40,722 bases of DNA from Lachnospiraceae bacterium. Its GTDB lineage: Bacteria; Bacillota; Clostridia; Lachnospirales; Lachnospiraceae. Positions 16,716 to 24,803 of this stretch are shown piece by piece (within the stretch, counting starts at the first letter, position 1; each line of letters starts with the position of its first letter). Position numbers and translations under genes: made by a program. The notes beneath the pieces are model-generated. The model ran no database searches. It saw only the letters and a program-made list of their open reading frames with translations, and had not been told where the DNA came from. Location of the stretch: NCBI GenBank assembly GCA_017469935.1, contig JAFUFL010000015.1, positions 1-40,722 on the forward strand. The letters are read 5' to 3'.

Positions 16716-17660
16716 ATGCCCGGATTTTTTGCAATTGGTTTACTTATCGTAGTTGCACTGTTTATCGCTGTATCCTGCATTAAGATCGTGCCGCAGGCAC
16801 ATGCTTATGTTATTGAGCGCCTGGGCGCTTACAGCGCGACATGGAGCGTAGGCCTGCACTTCAAGGTGCCTTTTATTGAGAGAGTTGCGAGAAGAGTCAA
16901 CCTCAAGGAACAGGTTGTGGACTTCCCGCCCCAGCCCGTTATCACAAAGGATAACGTAACCATGCAGATCGACTCCATCGTCTTCTTCCAGATCACGGAC
17001 GCCAAACTGTTTACATACGGCGTAGAGAATCCGATCATGGCGATCGAGAACCTGACTGCCACCACACTGAGAAACATCATCGGTGACATGGAACTGGATG
17101 AAACACTGACATCCCGTGAGATCATCAACACCAAGATGAGAGCATCTCTGGACGTAGCTACCGACCCTTGGGGCATCAAGGTCACCCGTGTCGAGCTCAA
17201 GAACATCACTCCTCCCACCGCGATCCGCGAGGCAATGGAGAAGCAGATGAAGGCAGAGCGTGAGAGACGTGAGTCCATCCTGAAGGCAGAAGGTGAGAAG
17301 AAGTCGGCCATCCTTGTCGCAGAAGGTAAGAAGGAATCCCTGATCCTGCAGGCGGAAGCTGACAAGAGAGCGACCATCCTCGCAGCAGAAGCGGAGAAAG
17401 AGAAGATGATCCAGGAGGCGGCAGGCCGCAGTGAGGCAATCCGCCAGGTGCAGCAGGCTAACGCAGACGGTATCCGCATGATCCGTGAGGCGGGCGCCGA
17501 CGAAGCCGTTCTCAGAATCAAGAGCCTTGAGGCCTTCACACAGGCGGCGAACGGCAAGGCCACCAAGATCATCATTCCCTCTGAAATTCAGGGAATCGCG
17601 GGTCTGGCCGCATCCGTCAAGGAACTGATCAAGGAAGACGGAACCGCCGGACAGAACTGA
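16716..17660 (+). CDS. SPFH/stomatin-family membrane protein (QmcA-like)
   Basis: 314 residues. One N-terminal membrane segment (FFAIGLLIVVALFIAVSCIK) is followed by the SPFH domain: IVPQAHAYVIERLGAY, GLHFKVPFIERVARRVNLKE, VITKDNVTMQIDSIVFFQI, RNIIGDMELDETLTSRE, GIKVTRVELKNITPP. After that comes a long charged helix with repeating AEGEK/AEADK/AEAEK units (about residues 185-240), an oligomerising coiled coil. The end is a TKIIIPSEIQGIAGLAASVK segment as in QmcA/slipin. It is thought to form membrane-bound scaffolds with the NfeD partner encoded upstream. AGAGGT precedes the ATG. Confidence 0.92.
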   Translation: MPGFFAIGLLIVVALFIAVSCIKIVPQAHAYVIERLGAYSATWSVGLHFKVPFIERVARRVNLKEQVVDFPPQPVITKDNVTMQIDSIVFFQITDAKLFTYGVENPIMAIENLTATTLRNIIGDMELDETLTSREIINTKMRASLDVATDPWGIKVTRVELKNITPPTAIREAMEKQMKAERERRESILKAEGEKKSAILVAEGKKESLILQAEADKRATILAAEAEKEKMIQEAAGRSEAIRQVQQANADGIRMIREAGADEAVLRIKSLEAFTQAANGKATKIIIPSEIQGIAGLAASVKELIKEDGTAGQN

Positions 17661-17754
17661 TCGGGGGTAAAACCACCGGAAAGAACTGATCAGGGAATAA
17701 CGGAACCGCCGGACAGAACTGATCGGGGATAAAAACCACCGGAAAGAACTGATA
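17639..17754 (+). repeat. Compound tandem repeat at the SPFH gene 3' end
   Basis: Four related units of about 31 bases carry the core CACCGGAAAGAACTGAT or CGCCGGACAGAACTGATC, with CCGG-core positions 17644, 17673, 17706 and 17736. Units one and three match each other best, as do two and four, so a 62-base block appears duplicated. The first unit holds the final codons and TGA stop of the SPFH gene. Confidence 0.88.
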
Positions 17755-17767
17755 CATCAGCTTCGCA

Positions 17768-17805
17768 CGGCGAGCCGGCCTGCTTCGGCAGGTACCGGCT
17801 CGCCG
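17768..17805. other. Very stable UUCG-capped hairpin upstream of argF
   Basis: CGGCGAGCCGG (17768-17778) pairs with CCGGCTCGCCG (17795-17805). Inside, CCTGC pairs with GCAGG around a TTCG tetraloop closed by C-G. Sixteen base pairs with one 2-base bulge. No T-run follows on the + strand, so it may be a transcript-end or mRNA-protecting structure, or a leader element of argF. Confidence 0.75.
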
Positions 17806-17843
17806 ATAAGTATTGGACGATATTTTGAAAGGATTTTAGACCG

Positions 17844-18833
17844 ATGGCTGTGAATCTTAAAGGAAGAGACTTTTTGAAACTGCTGGATTTCAGCGAGGAG
17901 GAGATCACCTATTTCCTGGACCTTGCTGCCGATCTCAAGGATAAGAAGAAGAAGGGCATCCCCCACAGGATCTGCGAGGGCAAGAACATCGCCCTGATCT
18001 TCGAGAAGACCAGTACCAGGACGCGCTGCTCTTTTGAAGTGGCGGGGCACGACCTGGGCATGGGAACGACTTATCTGGATCCTTCGGGGTCGCAGATCGG
18101 CAAGAAGGAGAGCATCGCGGACACCGCGCGCGTGCTGGCCGGCATGTACGACGGCATCGAGTACCGCGGGTACGGGCAGGAGATCGTCGAGGAGCTGGCA
18201 AAATACAGCAAAGTCCCCGTCTGGAACGGCCTCACCAATGAGTTTCATCCCACGCAGATGCTGGCGGACATGCTCACCATCAGGGAGCATTTCGGCTATG
18301 TGAAGGGGATTAAGCTCAGCTTCTTCGGAGACTGCCGCTACAACATGGCCAACAGCTGGATGGTGGCGGGTGCCAAGATGGGAATGCACATCACGCTGTG
18401 CGCCAACAAAAAGTATTTTCCCGATGAAGAGCTGGTCAAGACCTGCAGGGAGATCGCGGCCGAAAGCGGCGGAAGCATCACTCTGACAGAGGATGCGAGA
18501 GAAGGCGCCAAGGGCGCGGACGTCCTGTACACCGACGTATGGGTATCCATGGGAGAGCCCATGGAAGCCTGGGCGGAGAGAATTCAGGAGATGAAGCCTT
18601 ACCAGGTCACAAAGGAACTGATGGATCTGGCCGGAGAAAAGGCTGTGTTCATGCACTGCCTGCCCGCTTTCCACGACCAGGGAACCGGGATCGGAAGACA
18701 GATCTTCAAGGAGTTCGGCATGGCGGAGCTCGAAGTGACGCATGAGGTCTTTGAGGGACCGCAGTCGGTGGTATTTGAAGAGGCCGAGAACCGCATGCAC
18801 ACCATAAAGGCCGTGATGGCAGCAACACTGTAA
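17844..18833 (+). CDS. argF: Ornithine carbamoyltransferase
   Basis: 329 residues, standard length. It makes citrulline from ornithine and carbamoyl phosphate. The carbamoyl-phosphate site STRTR is at residues 57-61; the family motifs [42 protein letters not shown] and the catalytic HCLPAF near residue 271 are all present. AAAGGA precedes the ATG. The anabolic and catabolic (arcB) forms cannot be separated by these motifs; no arginine deiminase or carbamate kinase genes are adjacent, so I use argF. birA begins 18 bases after its stop. Confidence 0.93.
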   Translation: MAVNLKGRDFLKLLDFSEEEITYFLDLAADLKDKKKKGIPHRICEGKNIALIFEKTSTRTRCSFEVAGHDLGMGTTYLDPSGSQIGKKESIADTARVLAGMYDGIEYRGYGQEIVEELAKYSKVPVWNGLTNEFHPTQMLADMLTIREHFGYVKGIKLSFFGDCRYNMANSWMVAGAKMGMHITLCANKKYFPDEELVKTCREIAAESGGSITLTEDAREGAKGADVLYTDVWVSMGEPMEAWAERIQEMKPYQVTKELMDLAGEKAVFMHCLPAFHDQGTGIGRQIFKEFGMAELEVTHEVFEGPQSVVFEEAENRMHTIKAVMAATL

Positions 18834-18851
18834 AGAACACACAAGAACACA

Positions 18852-19985
18852 ATGGACAGAAAACAGGAAGTATTGCGGCAGCTGCGGGAAACCGGGAGCT
18901 ACGTATCCGGGCAGCAGCTCTGTGAGACGCTCGGCGTCTCCAGGACGGCGGTCTGGAAGATTATAAAAAAACTGAAAGAGGAAGGCTATCCGATCGAGGC
19001 GGTGACCAATAAGGGGTACCGCCTTCTTTCTGTGGAAGGGAAAGACCTCTTTAACAAAGAAGAGCTGGAGAGGAGACTCCAGACGCGCTGGGCGGGGCGT
19101 CCCATGATCTTCTCCGAGGAGACCGGCTCCACCAATGCGGACATATTCCGGCTGTCGGAGCAGGACTATCCGCAGGGAACGCTGGCTGTGACATCCAAGC
19201 AGACCGCCGGCAAAGGAAGAAGAGGGCGCACCTGGATCTCGCCACCCGACGTCAATGTCTACATGAGTATCCTGCTGCGGCCCGACTTTAAGCCTGAGAC
19301 AGCGCCCATGCTGACATTGGTCATGGCGCTGGCCGTGCACAGGGCCTGCGAGGAACTGTATGGAGGAAAAGGCGATGGCCAGCCGGCCGATAATAGCGCC
19401 GAGCTGCCGGGTGGTGACGGAAAGGCGTTCGCCGGCGCAGAGGCATCCAGTGGCGGCGCCGGCCAGCCGGCCGACGGCACAGAGCCGTGCCGGTTCGGCA
19501 TCAAGTGGCCCAACGACATCGTGGTCAGCGCGCGGGATGGGAGCTGGCGCAAGATCTGCGGTATTTTGACAGAGATGCGCATGGAAGAAAAGGAAATCCG
19601 GGACATCGTGATCGGAATCGGGATCAACGTGAACCAGGCGGAGTTCCCGGAAGAGATCCGCGAAACGGCCGGATCGCTGGCACTGGCGCTGGGACATCCC
19701 GTGAGCAGAGCGGATCTGACCGCGGAGGTGTGGAAATATTTTGAGGAATATTACGAAGTGTTCGAGCAGGCGCGGGGCCTGTCGCCTCTTCGGGAAGTTT
19801 ACGAGCGCGCGCTGGTAAACCGGGGCAAAAAAGTGAGAGTCCTGGACCCTGAATCTCCCTACGAGGGAGTCGCGCTGGGGATCAACGAAGAAGGAGAACT
19901 GCTGGTAAAGCCGGATGACGGCTCGGAAGTCAGGCAGGTCGGGACCGGAGAGGTCTCGGTCCGGGGCGTGATGGGGTATGTGTGA
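18852..19985 (+). CDS. birA: Bifunctional biotin ligase/biotin operon repressor (BirA)
   Basis: 377 residues; most relatives are about 320-330. The N-terminal winged helix (VLRQLRETGSYVSGQQLCET, GVSRTAVWKIIKKLKEEGYP) binds DNA. The ligase domain has SEETGSTNADIFR, GKGRRGRTWISPP (the biotinyl-AMP loop), FGIKWPNDIVV near residue 217 and IGIGINVNQ, then a C-terminal SH3-like cap. It attaches biotin to carboxylase carrier proteins and, with the winged helix, represses biotin genes. An extra about 45 residues rich in Gly, Ala and Pro sits just before the KWPND motif and is flanked by a 14-base direct repeat at DNA level. Confidence 0.92.
   Translation: MDRKQEVLRQLRETGSYVSGQQLCETLGVSRTAVWKIIKKLKEEGYPIEAVTNKGYRLLSVEGKDLFNKEELERRLQTRWAGRPMIFSEETGSTNADIFRLSEQDYPQGTLAVTSKQTAGKGRRGRTWISPPDVNVYMSILLRPDFKPETAPMLTLVMALAVHRACEELYGGKGDGQPADNSAELPGGDGKAFAGAEASSGGAGQPADGTEPCRFGIKWPNDIVVSARDGSWRKICGILTEMRMEEKEIRDIVIGIGINVNQAEFPEEIRETAGSLALALGHPVSRADLTAEVWKYFEEYYEVFEQARGLSPLREVYERALVNRGKKVRVLDPESPYEGVALGINEEGELLVKPDDGSEVRQVGTGEVSVRGVMGYV
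19377..19474 (+). repeat. 14-base direct repeats flanking the insertion in birA
   Basis: GGCCAGCCGGCCGA occurs at 19377-19390 and 19461-19474, 84 bases apart (28 codons, in frame), around the low-complexity insertion of BirA. Confidence 0.8.
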
Positions 19986-20087
19986 GCGGAGGCAGCAGAC
20001 GACGAGCTGCCTGAAGCGCGCGGCGCATTGCCGATCGCGCGGTGACGCGCATAGATGACCGGAAAGAAACGGAGATAAACGGGAAGA

Positions 20088-20492
20088 ATGAGCGACAACA
20101 TATTAGAACAAATGAATGAAAATGTGGATGCGGACCGCTTCCGCGTCGTGCTCTGCGGGGCCAACGCATACGAGAAGAAGTACTATTTTAACAACAAATT
20201 CGACAAGATCCCGGAGAATATAAAGGAAGAACTGCATATTATCTGTGTGCTCTTTACGGAAGAAGTGGGCGGAATTTTCACGATCGGCTTTACGCCTTAC
20301 GGAGAAGTGGAGATGGATACGCAGAAGGAAGAGGAAGACCTTCTGTACGACGAGATCGGCGCAGAGCTTCTGATGAAGGAGATCCGCAGGAAGAAGGCGG
20401 ACATGTTCAAAGCGCTGTCCATCTTTTTCAAGGTCACTTTCCTGCACCAGAACGCCGCGGAGCTGCTCGAGCAGGACGACGAAGAGGAATAA
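20088..20492 (+). CDS. Small conserved protein of unknown function
   Basis: 134 residues, acidic, without membrane segments. RFRVVLCGANAYEKKYYFN near the start is followed by HIICVLFTEEVGGIFTIGFT and a DEIGAELLMKEIRRKKADMF helix, ending in an acidic tail. I recall similar short proteins beside dus genes in Lachnospiraceae, perhaps filed as DUF6145, but I cannot verify that. It lies 14 bases before dus and is probably cotranscribed with it. AACGGGAAGAATG gives only a modest ribosome site. Confidence 0.7.
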   Translation: MSDNILEQMNENVDADRFRVVLCGANAYEKKYYFNNKFDKIPENIKEELHIICVLFTEEVGGIFTIGFTPYGEVEMDTQKEEEDLLYDEIGAELLMKEIRRKKADMFKALSIFFKVTFLHQNAAELLEQDDEEE

Positions 20493-20506
20493 GGAGCCGG
20501 ATCACA

Positions 20507-21496
20507 GTGGAAGAAAACAGATATGCATCCCCGTTTCAGATCGGGAATGTGACGATTCCCAACAGAACAGTTTTTGCACCCATGGCAGGCGTTTCTGACC
20601 TGCCATTTCGTCTGCTCTGCCATGAGCAGGGCGCGGGCCTGGTGTGCATGGAGATGATCAGCGCCAAGGCGATCACTTTCAGAAGCCGCAGGACGGGCGA
20701 GCTCTGGGAGACCGATCCGGAGGAGAAGCCCGTATCGCTCCAGATCTTCGGCCATGAGCCGGATGTGATGGGCGAGGCCTGCCGGATCCTTGAGGAGCAG
20801 ACTTTTGACATACTGGACATCAACATGGGATGTCCGGTGCCCAAAATAGTGGGCAACCAGGAGGGATCGGCGCTCATGCGGGACCCCGGCCTGATCGAGA
20901 AAGTCGTGCGGGCCTGCGTGGAGAACACGAGCCGGCCGGTGACCGTGAAGATGCGGCGCGGGTTTGACGCGGACCACATCAACGCGGTCGAGTGCGCGCT
21001 GGCAGCCCAGGAGGGCGGAGCCTCCGCCGTGGCGGTCCACGGAAGGACCAGGGAGCAGATGTACAGCGGAACGGCCGACTGGTCGACCATTGCGGATGTC
21101 AAAAAAGCGCTTGCCATACCCGTGATCGGCAACGGCGACGTCGTCGACGGGCCCAGTGCAAAGAGAATGATGGATGAGACCGGGTGCGACGCGGTCATGA
21201 TCGCCAGAGCGGCGCAGGGAAATCCCTGGATCTTCAAAGAAGTGAACGCCTACCTGGAGAGAGGCGCCATCCTGGAGAGACCGCCGAGGAGGGACATTGT
21301 CAGGATGATTCTGCGGCACGCGGACATGCTGTGCGAGTGCAAGGGCGAGAAAGTGGGCATGCGCGAGATGAGAGGGCATGTGCACAATTACCTGAGCGGT
21401 TTTCCCGGCGCTTCAAGAGTGCGCGGGAAAGTCAATTCCATTACGACGAAAGCGGAGCTGCAGGCTCTTTTGGCAAAGGAATATCCGTACGCGTAA
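20507..21496 (+). CDS. dus: tRNA-dihydrouridine synthase (DusB-like)
   Basis: 329 residues from GTG 20507, with AAGGAG 10 bases upstream. This is an FMN-dependent TIM barrel that reduces uridines in tRNA D-loops. Visible: NRTVFAPMAGVSDLPFRLLC (FMN site), SLQIFGHEPDVMGEA, the catalytic cysteine in DINMGCPVPKIVGNQEGSAL, VTVKMRRGFD, AVHGRTREQMYSGTADW, VIGNGDVVDGPSAKRMM and DAVMIARAAQGNPWIFKEV, followed by the small helical domain. Near lysS and greA is a frequent location in Firmicutes. Confidence 0.93.
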   Translation: MEENRYASPFQIGNVTIPNRTVFAPMAGVSDLPFRLLCHEQGAGLVCMEMISAKAITFRSRRTGELWETDPEEKPVSLQIFGHEPDVMGEACRILEEQTFDILDINMGCPVPKIVGNQEGSALMRDPGLIEKVVRACVENTSRPVTVKMRRGFDADHINAVECALAAQEGGASAVAVHGRTREQMYSGTADWSTIADVKKALAIPVIGNGDVVDGPSAKRMMDETGCDAVMIARAAQGNPWIFKEVNAYLERGAILERPPRRDIVRMILRHADMLCECKGEKVGMREMRGHVHNYLSGFPGASRVRGKVNSITTKAELQALLAKEYPYA

Positions 21497-21545
21497 GAAG
21501 AGCCGGAGAAGAAGCGCCGGAAGAACGCATAAGGCGGTAAAATGA

Positions 21546-21575
21546 TTGACAATAATACCGATACTCTTGTATAAT
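21546..21575 (+). promoter_or_regulatory. Promoter of greA (and lysS)
   Basis: Perfect TTGACA (21546-21551) and perfect TATAAT (21570-21575) with an 18-base spacer, 68 bases before greA. Confidence 0.9.
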
Positions 21576-21643
21576 TCAGTGTCAATGGAAAAAACCGGAA
21601 AACGGTTTCATTAGTATAGAAAAAGTGTAGTTGGGAGCAGAAA

Positions 21644-22129
21644 ATGGAAGAGAAAAAGAATATTTTGACAAGAGAAGGCCTCAAAAGATATGAGGATGAA
21701 CTTCACGAACTCAAGGTAGTCAGAAGAAAAGAAGTTGCGCAGAAGATCAAGGAAGCAAGAGAGCAGGGCGACCTGTCCGAGAACGCCGAGTACGATGCGG
21801 CCAAGGACGAGCAGAGAGACATCGAGGCCAGGATCGAAGAGCTTGAGAAGATCCTCAAGAACGTCGAAGTCGTGGATGACGAAGATGTCACTGCAGACAG
21901 AGTTATGATCGGCAGCAGTGTCAAGATTTATGACGTCGAGTTTGACGAAGAGCTGTCCTATAAGATCGTCGGTTCCACAGAGGCAAACAGCATCAAGGGC
22001 AAGATCTCCAATGAGTCTCCCGTGGGCAAGGCTCTGATCGGTGCGCATGTCGGAGATGTCGTGACCGTGCATTCTCCCGCAGGTGAGAGCCAGTACAAGG
22101 TCCTCGAGATCACAGCTCCCAACAGATAA
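21644..22129 (+). CDS. greA: Transcription elongation factor GreA
   Basis: 161 residues, the standard length. The N-terminal coiled-coil finger (LTREGLKRYEDELHELKVVR, AREQGDLSENAEYDAAKDEQ) carries the acidic tip DLSENAEYDAAKDEQ that enters the RNA polymerase channel. The C-terminal FKBP-like domain has VKIYDVEFDEELSYKIVGST and SPVGKALIGAHVGDVV. GreA stimulates cleavage of backtracked RNA. It has a strong promoter and a GAGCAGAAAATG start; lysS follows 75 bases later, a pairing typical of Clostridia. Confidence 0.96.
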   Translation: MEEKKNILTREGLKRYEDELHELKVVRRKEVAQKIKEAREQGDLSENAEYDAAKDEQRDIEARIEELEKILKNVEVVDDEDVTADRVMIGSSVKIYDVEFDEELSYKIVGSTEANSIKGKISNESPVGKALIGAHVGDVVTVHSPAGESQYKVLEITAPNR

Positions 22130-22204
22130 ATTAATGAAAGGCTGCTCGCTCTGCGAGCCCTGTGTACGGGGCACGCTCAGCGGGCTGTATTACGGAGGAA
22201 GAAA

Positions 22205-23695
22205 GTGGCACAGAATAATCAGCAGAAAGTACAGGACGTTTCTCAGCTCGAGAAGGTCAGAAGAGAGAAGCTCGCGGAGCTGCAGGCGGCGGGAAAGGAT
22301 CCCTTTCAGATCGTAAAATATGACCAGACTCATCACAGTGCGCAGATCAAGAGTGATTTTGACGAACTGGAAAATGAGACTGTTTCCATCGCCGGCCGCA
22401 TGATGTTCAAGCGCGTCATGGGCAAGGCCTCGTTCTGCAACGTGCAGGACAAGGAAGGCCGCATCCAGGTCTATGTAGCAAGAGATGATCTGGGCGAGGA
22501 GGCCTACAAGGAATTCAAGCGCATGGATATCGGCGATATCATCGGCGTCAAGGGCTTTGTCTTCAAGACCAAGACCGGCGAGATCTCCGTGCATGCCAAG
22601 GAGCTGACACTGCTGTCCAAGTCCCTTTCTCCCCTTCCGGAGAAGTTCCACGGACTGCAGGACGTCGACATGAGATACCGCCAGAGATACGTGGATCTCA
22701 TCATGAACGAGGAGTCCAAGGAGACTTTTATCAAGAGATCCAAGATCATCAGCGAGATCAGGAAATTCCTGGACGGCCGCGGATTCATGGAAGTCGAGAC
22801 CCCTATGCTTGTCTCCAACGCGGGCGGCGCGGCGGCTCGTCCCTTCGAGACGCATTTCAACGCCCTGAACGAGGATGTCAAGCTCCGCATTTCCCTTGAG
22901 CTCTACCTCAAGAGACTGATCATCGGCGGACTTGAGAGAGTCTATGAGATCGGCCGCGTGTTCAGAAATGAAGGCGTAGATACAAGGCACAACCCTGAGT
23001 TTACCCTCATGGAGCTGTACCAGGCTTATACCGACTACTACGGAATGATGGAACTGACCGAGAGCATGTTCCGCTATCTGGCGGAGAAGGTCTGCGGCAC
23101 AACAACCATCGTTTACGGCGACAAGGAAATCGATCTGGGCAAGCCTTTCAGAAAGCTCACCATGATCGACGCCATTAAGGAGCAGACCGGGATCGACTTT
23201 GATCAGGTCGCTACAACGGAGGAAGCTAAGAAGATCGCGGATGAGCATCACGTTGAATACGAGGATCGCCACGTCAAGGGCGATATCGTGAACCTCTTCT
23301 TCGACGAGTTCTGCGAGGACAAGATGATCCAGCCTACTTTCATCATGGATCATCCGATCGAGATCAGCCCGCTGACCAAGAAAAAGCCCGACGATCCGAC
23401 TAAGGTTGAGAGATTCGAGCTCTACATCAACGGCTGGGAGATGTGCAACGCTTATTCCGAGCTCAATGATCCCATCGATCAGAGAGAGAGATTTGCGGCG
23501 CAGGATGCACTGGCGGAGGCCGGTGACGACGAGGCGCAGCACACGGATGAGGATTTCCTGCATGCGATGGAGATCGGTATGCCTCCTACGGGCGGTATCG
23601 GATATGGTATTGACCGTCTTACCATGCTGCTGACTAACAGTGCGGCGATTCGTGATGTATTGCTGTTCCCGACAATGAAGACTGTTAAAGATTGA
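22205..23695 (+). CDS. lysS: Lysyl-tRNA synthetase, class II
   Basis: 496 residues from GTG 22205 with GGAGGAAG 4 bases upstream. The N-terminal OB fold binds the anticodon (VSIAGRMMFKRVMGKASFCN). The class II core shows motif 1 around FLDGRGFMEVETPMLVSNAGG, motif 2 FRNEGVDTRHNPEFTLME and motif 3 GGIGYGIDRLTMLL. It charges tRNA-Lys. It is the last gene of the GC-rich core region; base composition drops right after its stop. No T-box leader is visible in the 75 bases between greA and lysS. Confidence 0.97.
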   Translation: MAQNNQQKVQDVSQLEKVRREKLAELQAAGKDPFQIVKYDQTHHSAQIKSDFDELENETVSIAGRMMFKRVMGKASFCNVQDKEGRIQVYVARDDLGEEAYKEFKRMDIGDIIGVKGFVFKTKTGEISVHAKELTLLSKSLSPLPEKFHGLQDVDMRYRQRYVDLIMNEESKETFIKRSKIISEIRKFLDGRGFMEVETPMLVSNAGGAAARPFETHFNALNEDVKLRISLELYLKRLIIGGLERVYEIGRVFRNEGVDTRHNPEFTLMELYQAYTDYYGMMELTESMFRYLAEKVCGTTTIVYGDKEIDLGKPFRKLTMIDAIKEQTGIDFDQVATTEEAKKIADEHHVEYEDRHVKGDIVNLFFDEFCEDKMIQPTFIMDHPIEISPLTKKKPDDPTKVERFELYINGWEMCNAYSELNDPIDQRERFAAQDALAEAGDDEAQHTDEDFLHAMEIGMPPTGGIGYGIDRLTMLLTNSAAIRDVLLFPTMKTVKD

Positions 23696-23734
23696 TTACA
23701 AGATATAGTGTATCAGAACGGTAACAAACCACTA

Positions 23735-23740
23735 TATAAT
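23735..23740 (+). promoter_or_regulatory. Possible -10 box upstream of the partition operon
   Basis: A perfect TATAAT stands 40 bases after lysS, but no convincing -35 lies 16-18 bases before it, so an activator would be needed if it is real. Confidence 0.35.
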
Positions 23741-23768
23741 GTGTTCGATGAACGACTAAGCTCGGCCG

Positions 23769-23813
23769 GTACATATTTAGTACATAAAAATTTTGCCCTC
23801 ATATTGGTACATA
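23769..23813 (+). repeat. Three GTACATA repeats upstream of parA
   Basis: GTACATA at 23769-23775, 23780-23786 and 23807-23813, between the TATAAT and the leader hairpin. The spacings (11 and 27 bases) suggest protein-binding sites, possibly for autoregulation of the partition operon. Confidence 0.45.
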
Positions 23814-23865
23814 TGGGCTGATACGGATAGAAATCGCATAACGATTGTAGAAGAACACAATCCGC

Positions 23866-23912
23866 AGAGAGATATTTTCCAAAACATATTGGAAGATATC
23901 TCTCTTTATTTT
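23866..23912 (+). terminator. Hairpin plus T-run in the parA leader
   Basis: A 17-bp stem with one G-T pair: AGAGAGATATTTTCCAA (23866-23882) pairs with TTGGAAGATATCTCTCT (23889-23905). Loop of six bases, then TTATTTTTG. It could end lysS transcripts or act as an attenuator in the leader of parA, whose start is about 55 bases further on. Confidence 0.78.
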
Positions 23913-23966
23913 TGCCTTTGTTATTGTCACCCGCAGCCAACAACAGATTTCAGGAAGGAGCAGCAA

Positions 23967-24803
23967 ATGGGCAAAGTAATATGTATAGCAAATCAGAAAG
24001 GCGGTGTCGGCAAGACGACCACATGCGTCAACCTTGGCATTGCTCTTGCTATGGCCGGAAAGAGAGTCTGCCTGATCGACTCAGATCCACAGGGAAGTCT
24101 GACAGAGAGTCTCGGCTATCGCAATCCGGATGAAATGGAAAACACTCTTGCAGATGTATTGAAGGCGGAAATGGAACCTGACGACAAATTGTCGGGAAGT
24201 GACTACGTGGAAGAGCCGGTTTGCGACAATTTGTCGCGAACTCTCGAAAATACAATATTACATCATGTGGAGGGTGTGGACCTGCTCCCCGGCAACATTG
24301 AGCTGGCAGGAGTAGAAGTGTCTATGGTGAATCTGATGAGCCGGGAGCTTTTACTCAAAACGGCGATCAGCAAGATCCGGAACGATTACGACTATATCAT
24401 CATTGACTGCATGCCTTCCCTGGGAATGCTGACGATCAATGCGCTTGCTGCCGCCGATACTGTGATTATACCCGTACAGGCCGCGTATTTGCCGGCTAAA
24501 GGCCTTGAACAGTTTCTGATGACAGTCAGTAAGGTTCGCAGACAGATCAACCGAAAACTCAGAATAGAAGGGATCCTGCTCTCTATGGTCGACTGTCGGA
24601 CAAATTTCGCAAAGGAAATCATTGCACTGATCTACGAGACCTATGGCAGTCATATAAAAATCTTTCAGACACAGATTCCGCTGTCAGTTAGAGCGGCTGA
24701 GTCGAGCGCCTCCGGGATCAGTATTTTTTCACACGACTCAAAGGGAAAGGTTGCGGCAGCGTACCGCGAACTGACGCAGGAGGTCATGAAAGATGGCAGG
24801 TAA
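23967..24803 (+). CDS. parA: ParA-family partition ATPase
   Basis: 278 residues from ATG 23967, with AAGGAGC upstream. The frame is open to the left but that stretch covers the leader hairpin and is not conserved. The deviant Walker A KGGVGKTTT is at residues 11-19, LIDSDPQGSLTESLGY near 38, DYIIIDCMPSLGMLTINALA near 125 and VIIPVQAAYLPAKGLEQFL near 150. This is a Soj/ParA-type ATPase that moves ParB-bound DNA over the nucleoid. Two 13-base palindromes lie inside the gene in a variable segment (residues 72-90). It overlaps parB by 11 bases. Confidence 0.93.
   Translation: MGKVICIANQKGGVGKTTTCVNLGIALAMAGKRVCLIDSDPQGSLTESLGYRNPDEMENTLADVLKAEMEPDDKLSGSDYVEEPVCDNLSRTLENTILHHVEGVDLLPGNIELAGVEVSMVNLMSRELLLKTAISKIRNDYDYIIIDCMPSLGMLTINALAAADTVIIPVQAAYLPAKGLEQFLMTVSKVRRQINRKLRIEGILLSMVDCRTNFAKEIIALIYETYGSHIKIFQTQIPLSVRAAESSASGISIFSHDSKGKVAAAYRELTQEVMKDGR
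24182..24236. repeat. Twin 13-base palindromes inside parA (candidate ParB sites)
   Basis: CGACAAATTGTCG (24182-24194) and CGACAATTTGTCG (24224-24236) are palindromes that differ only in the central base. They sit 42 bases apart start to start, about four helix turns, on the same face of the DNA. The second extends to 15 bases (GCGACAATTTGTCGC). Confidence 0.8.

Noticed and set aside
17757-19697. Open frame of 646 codons on the minus strand opposite argF and birA
   Set aside because: A shadow of two well-recognised genes; crosses the argF-birA gap and the hairpin upstream of argF.
22130-22204. T-box leader before lysS
   Set aside because: Only 75 bases separate greA and lysS and no T-box sequence or terminator is present.
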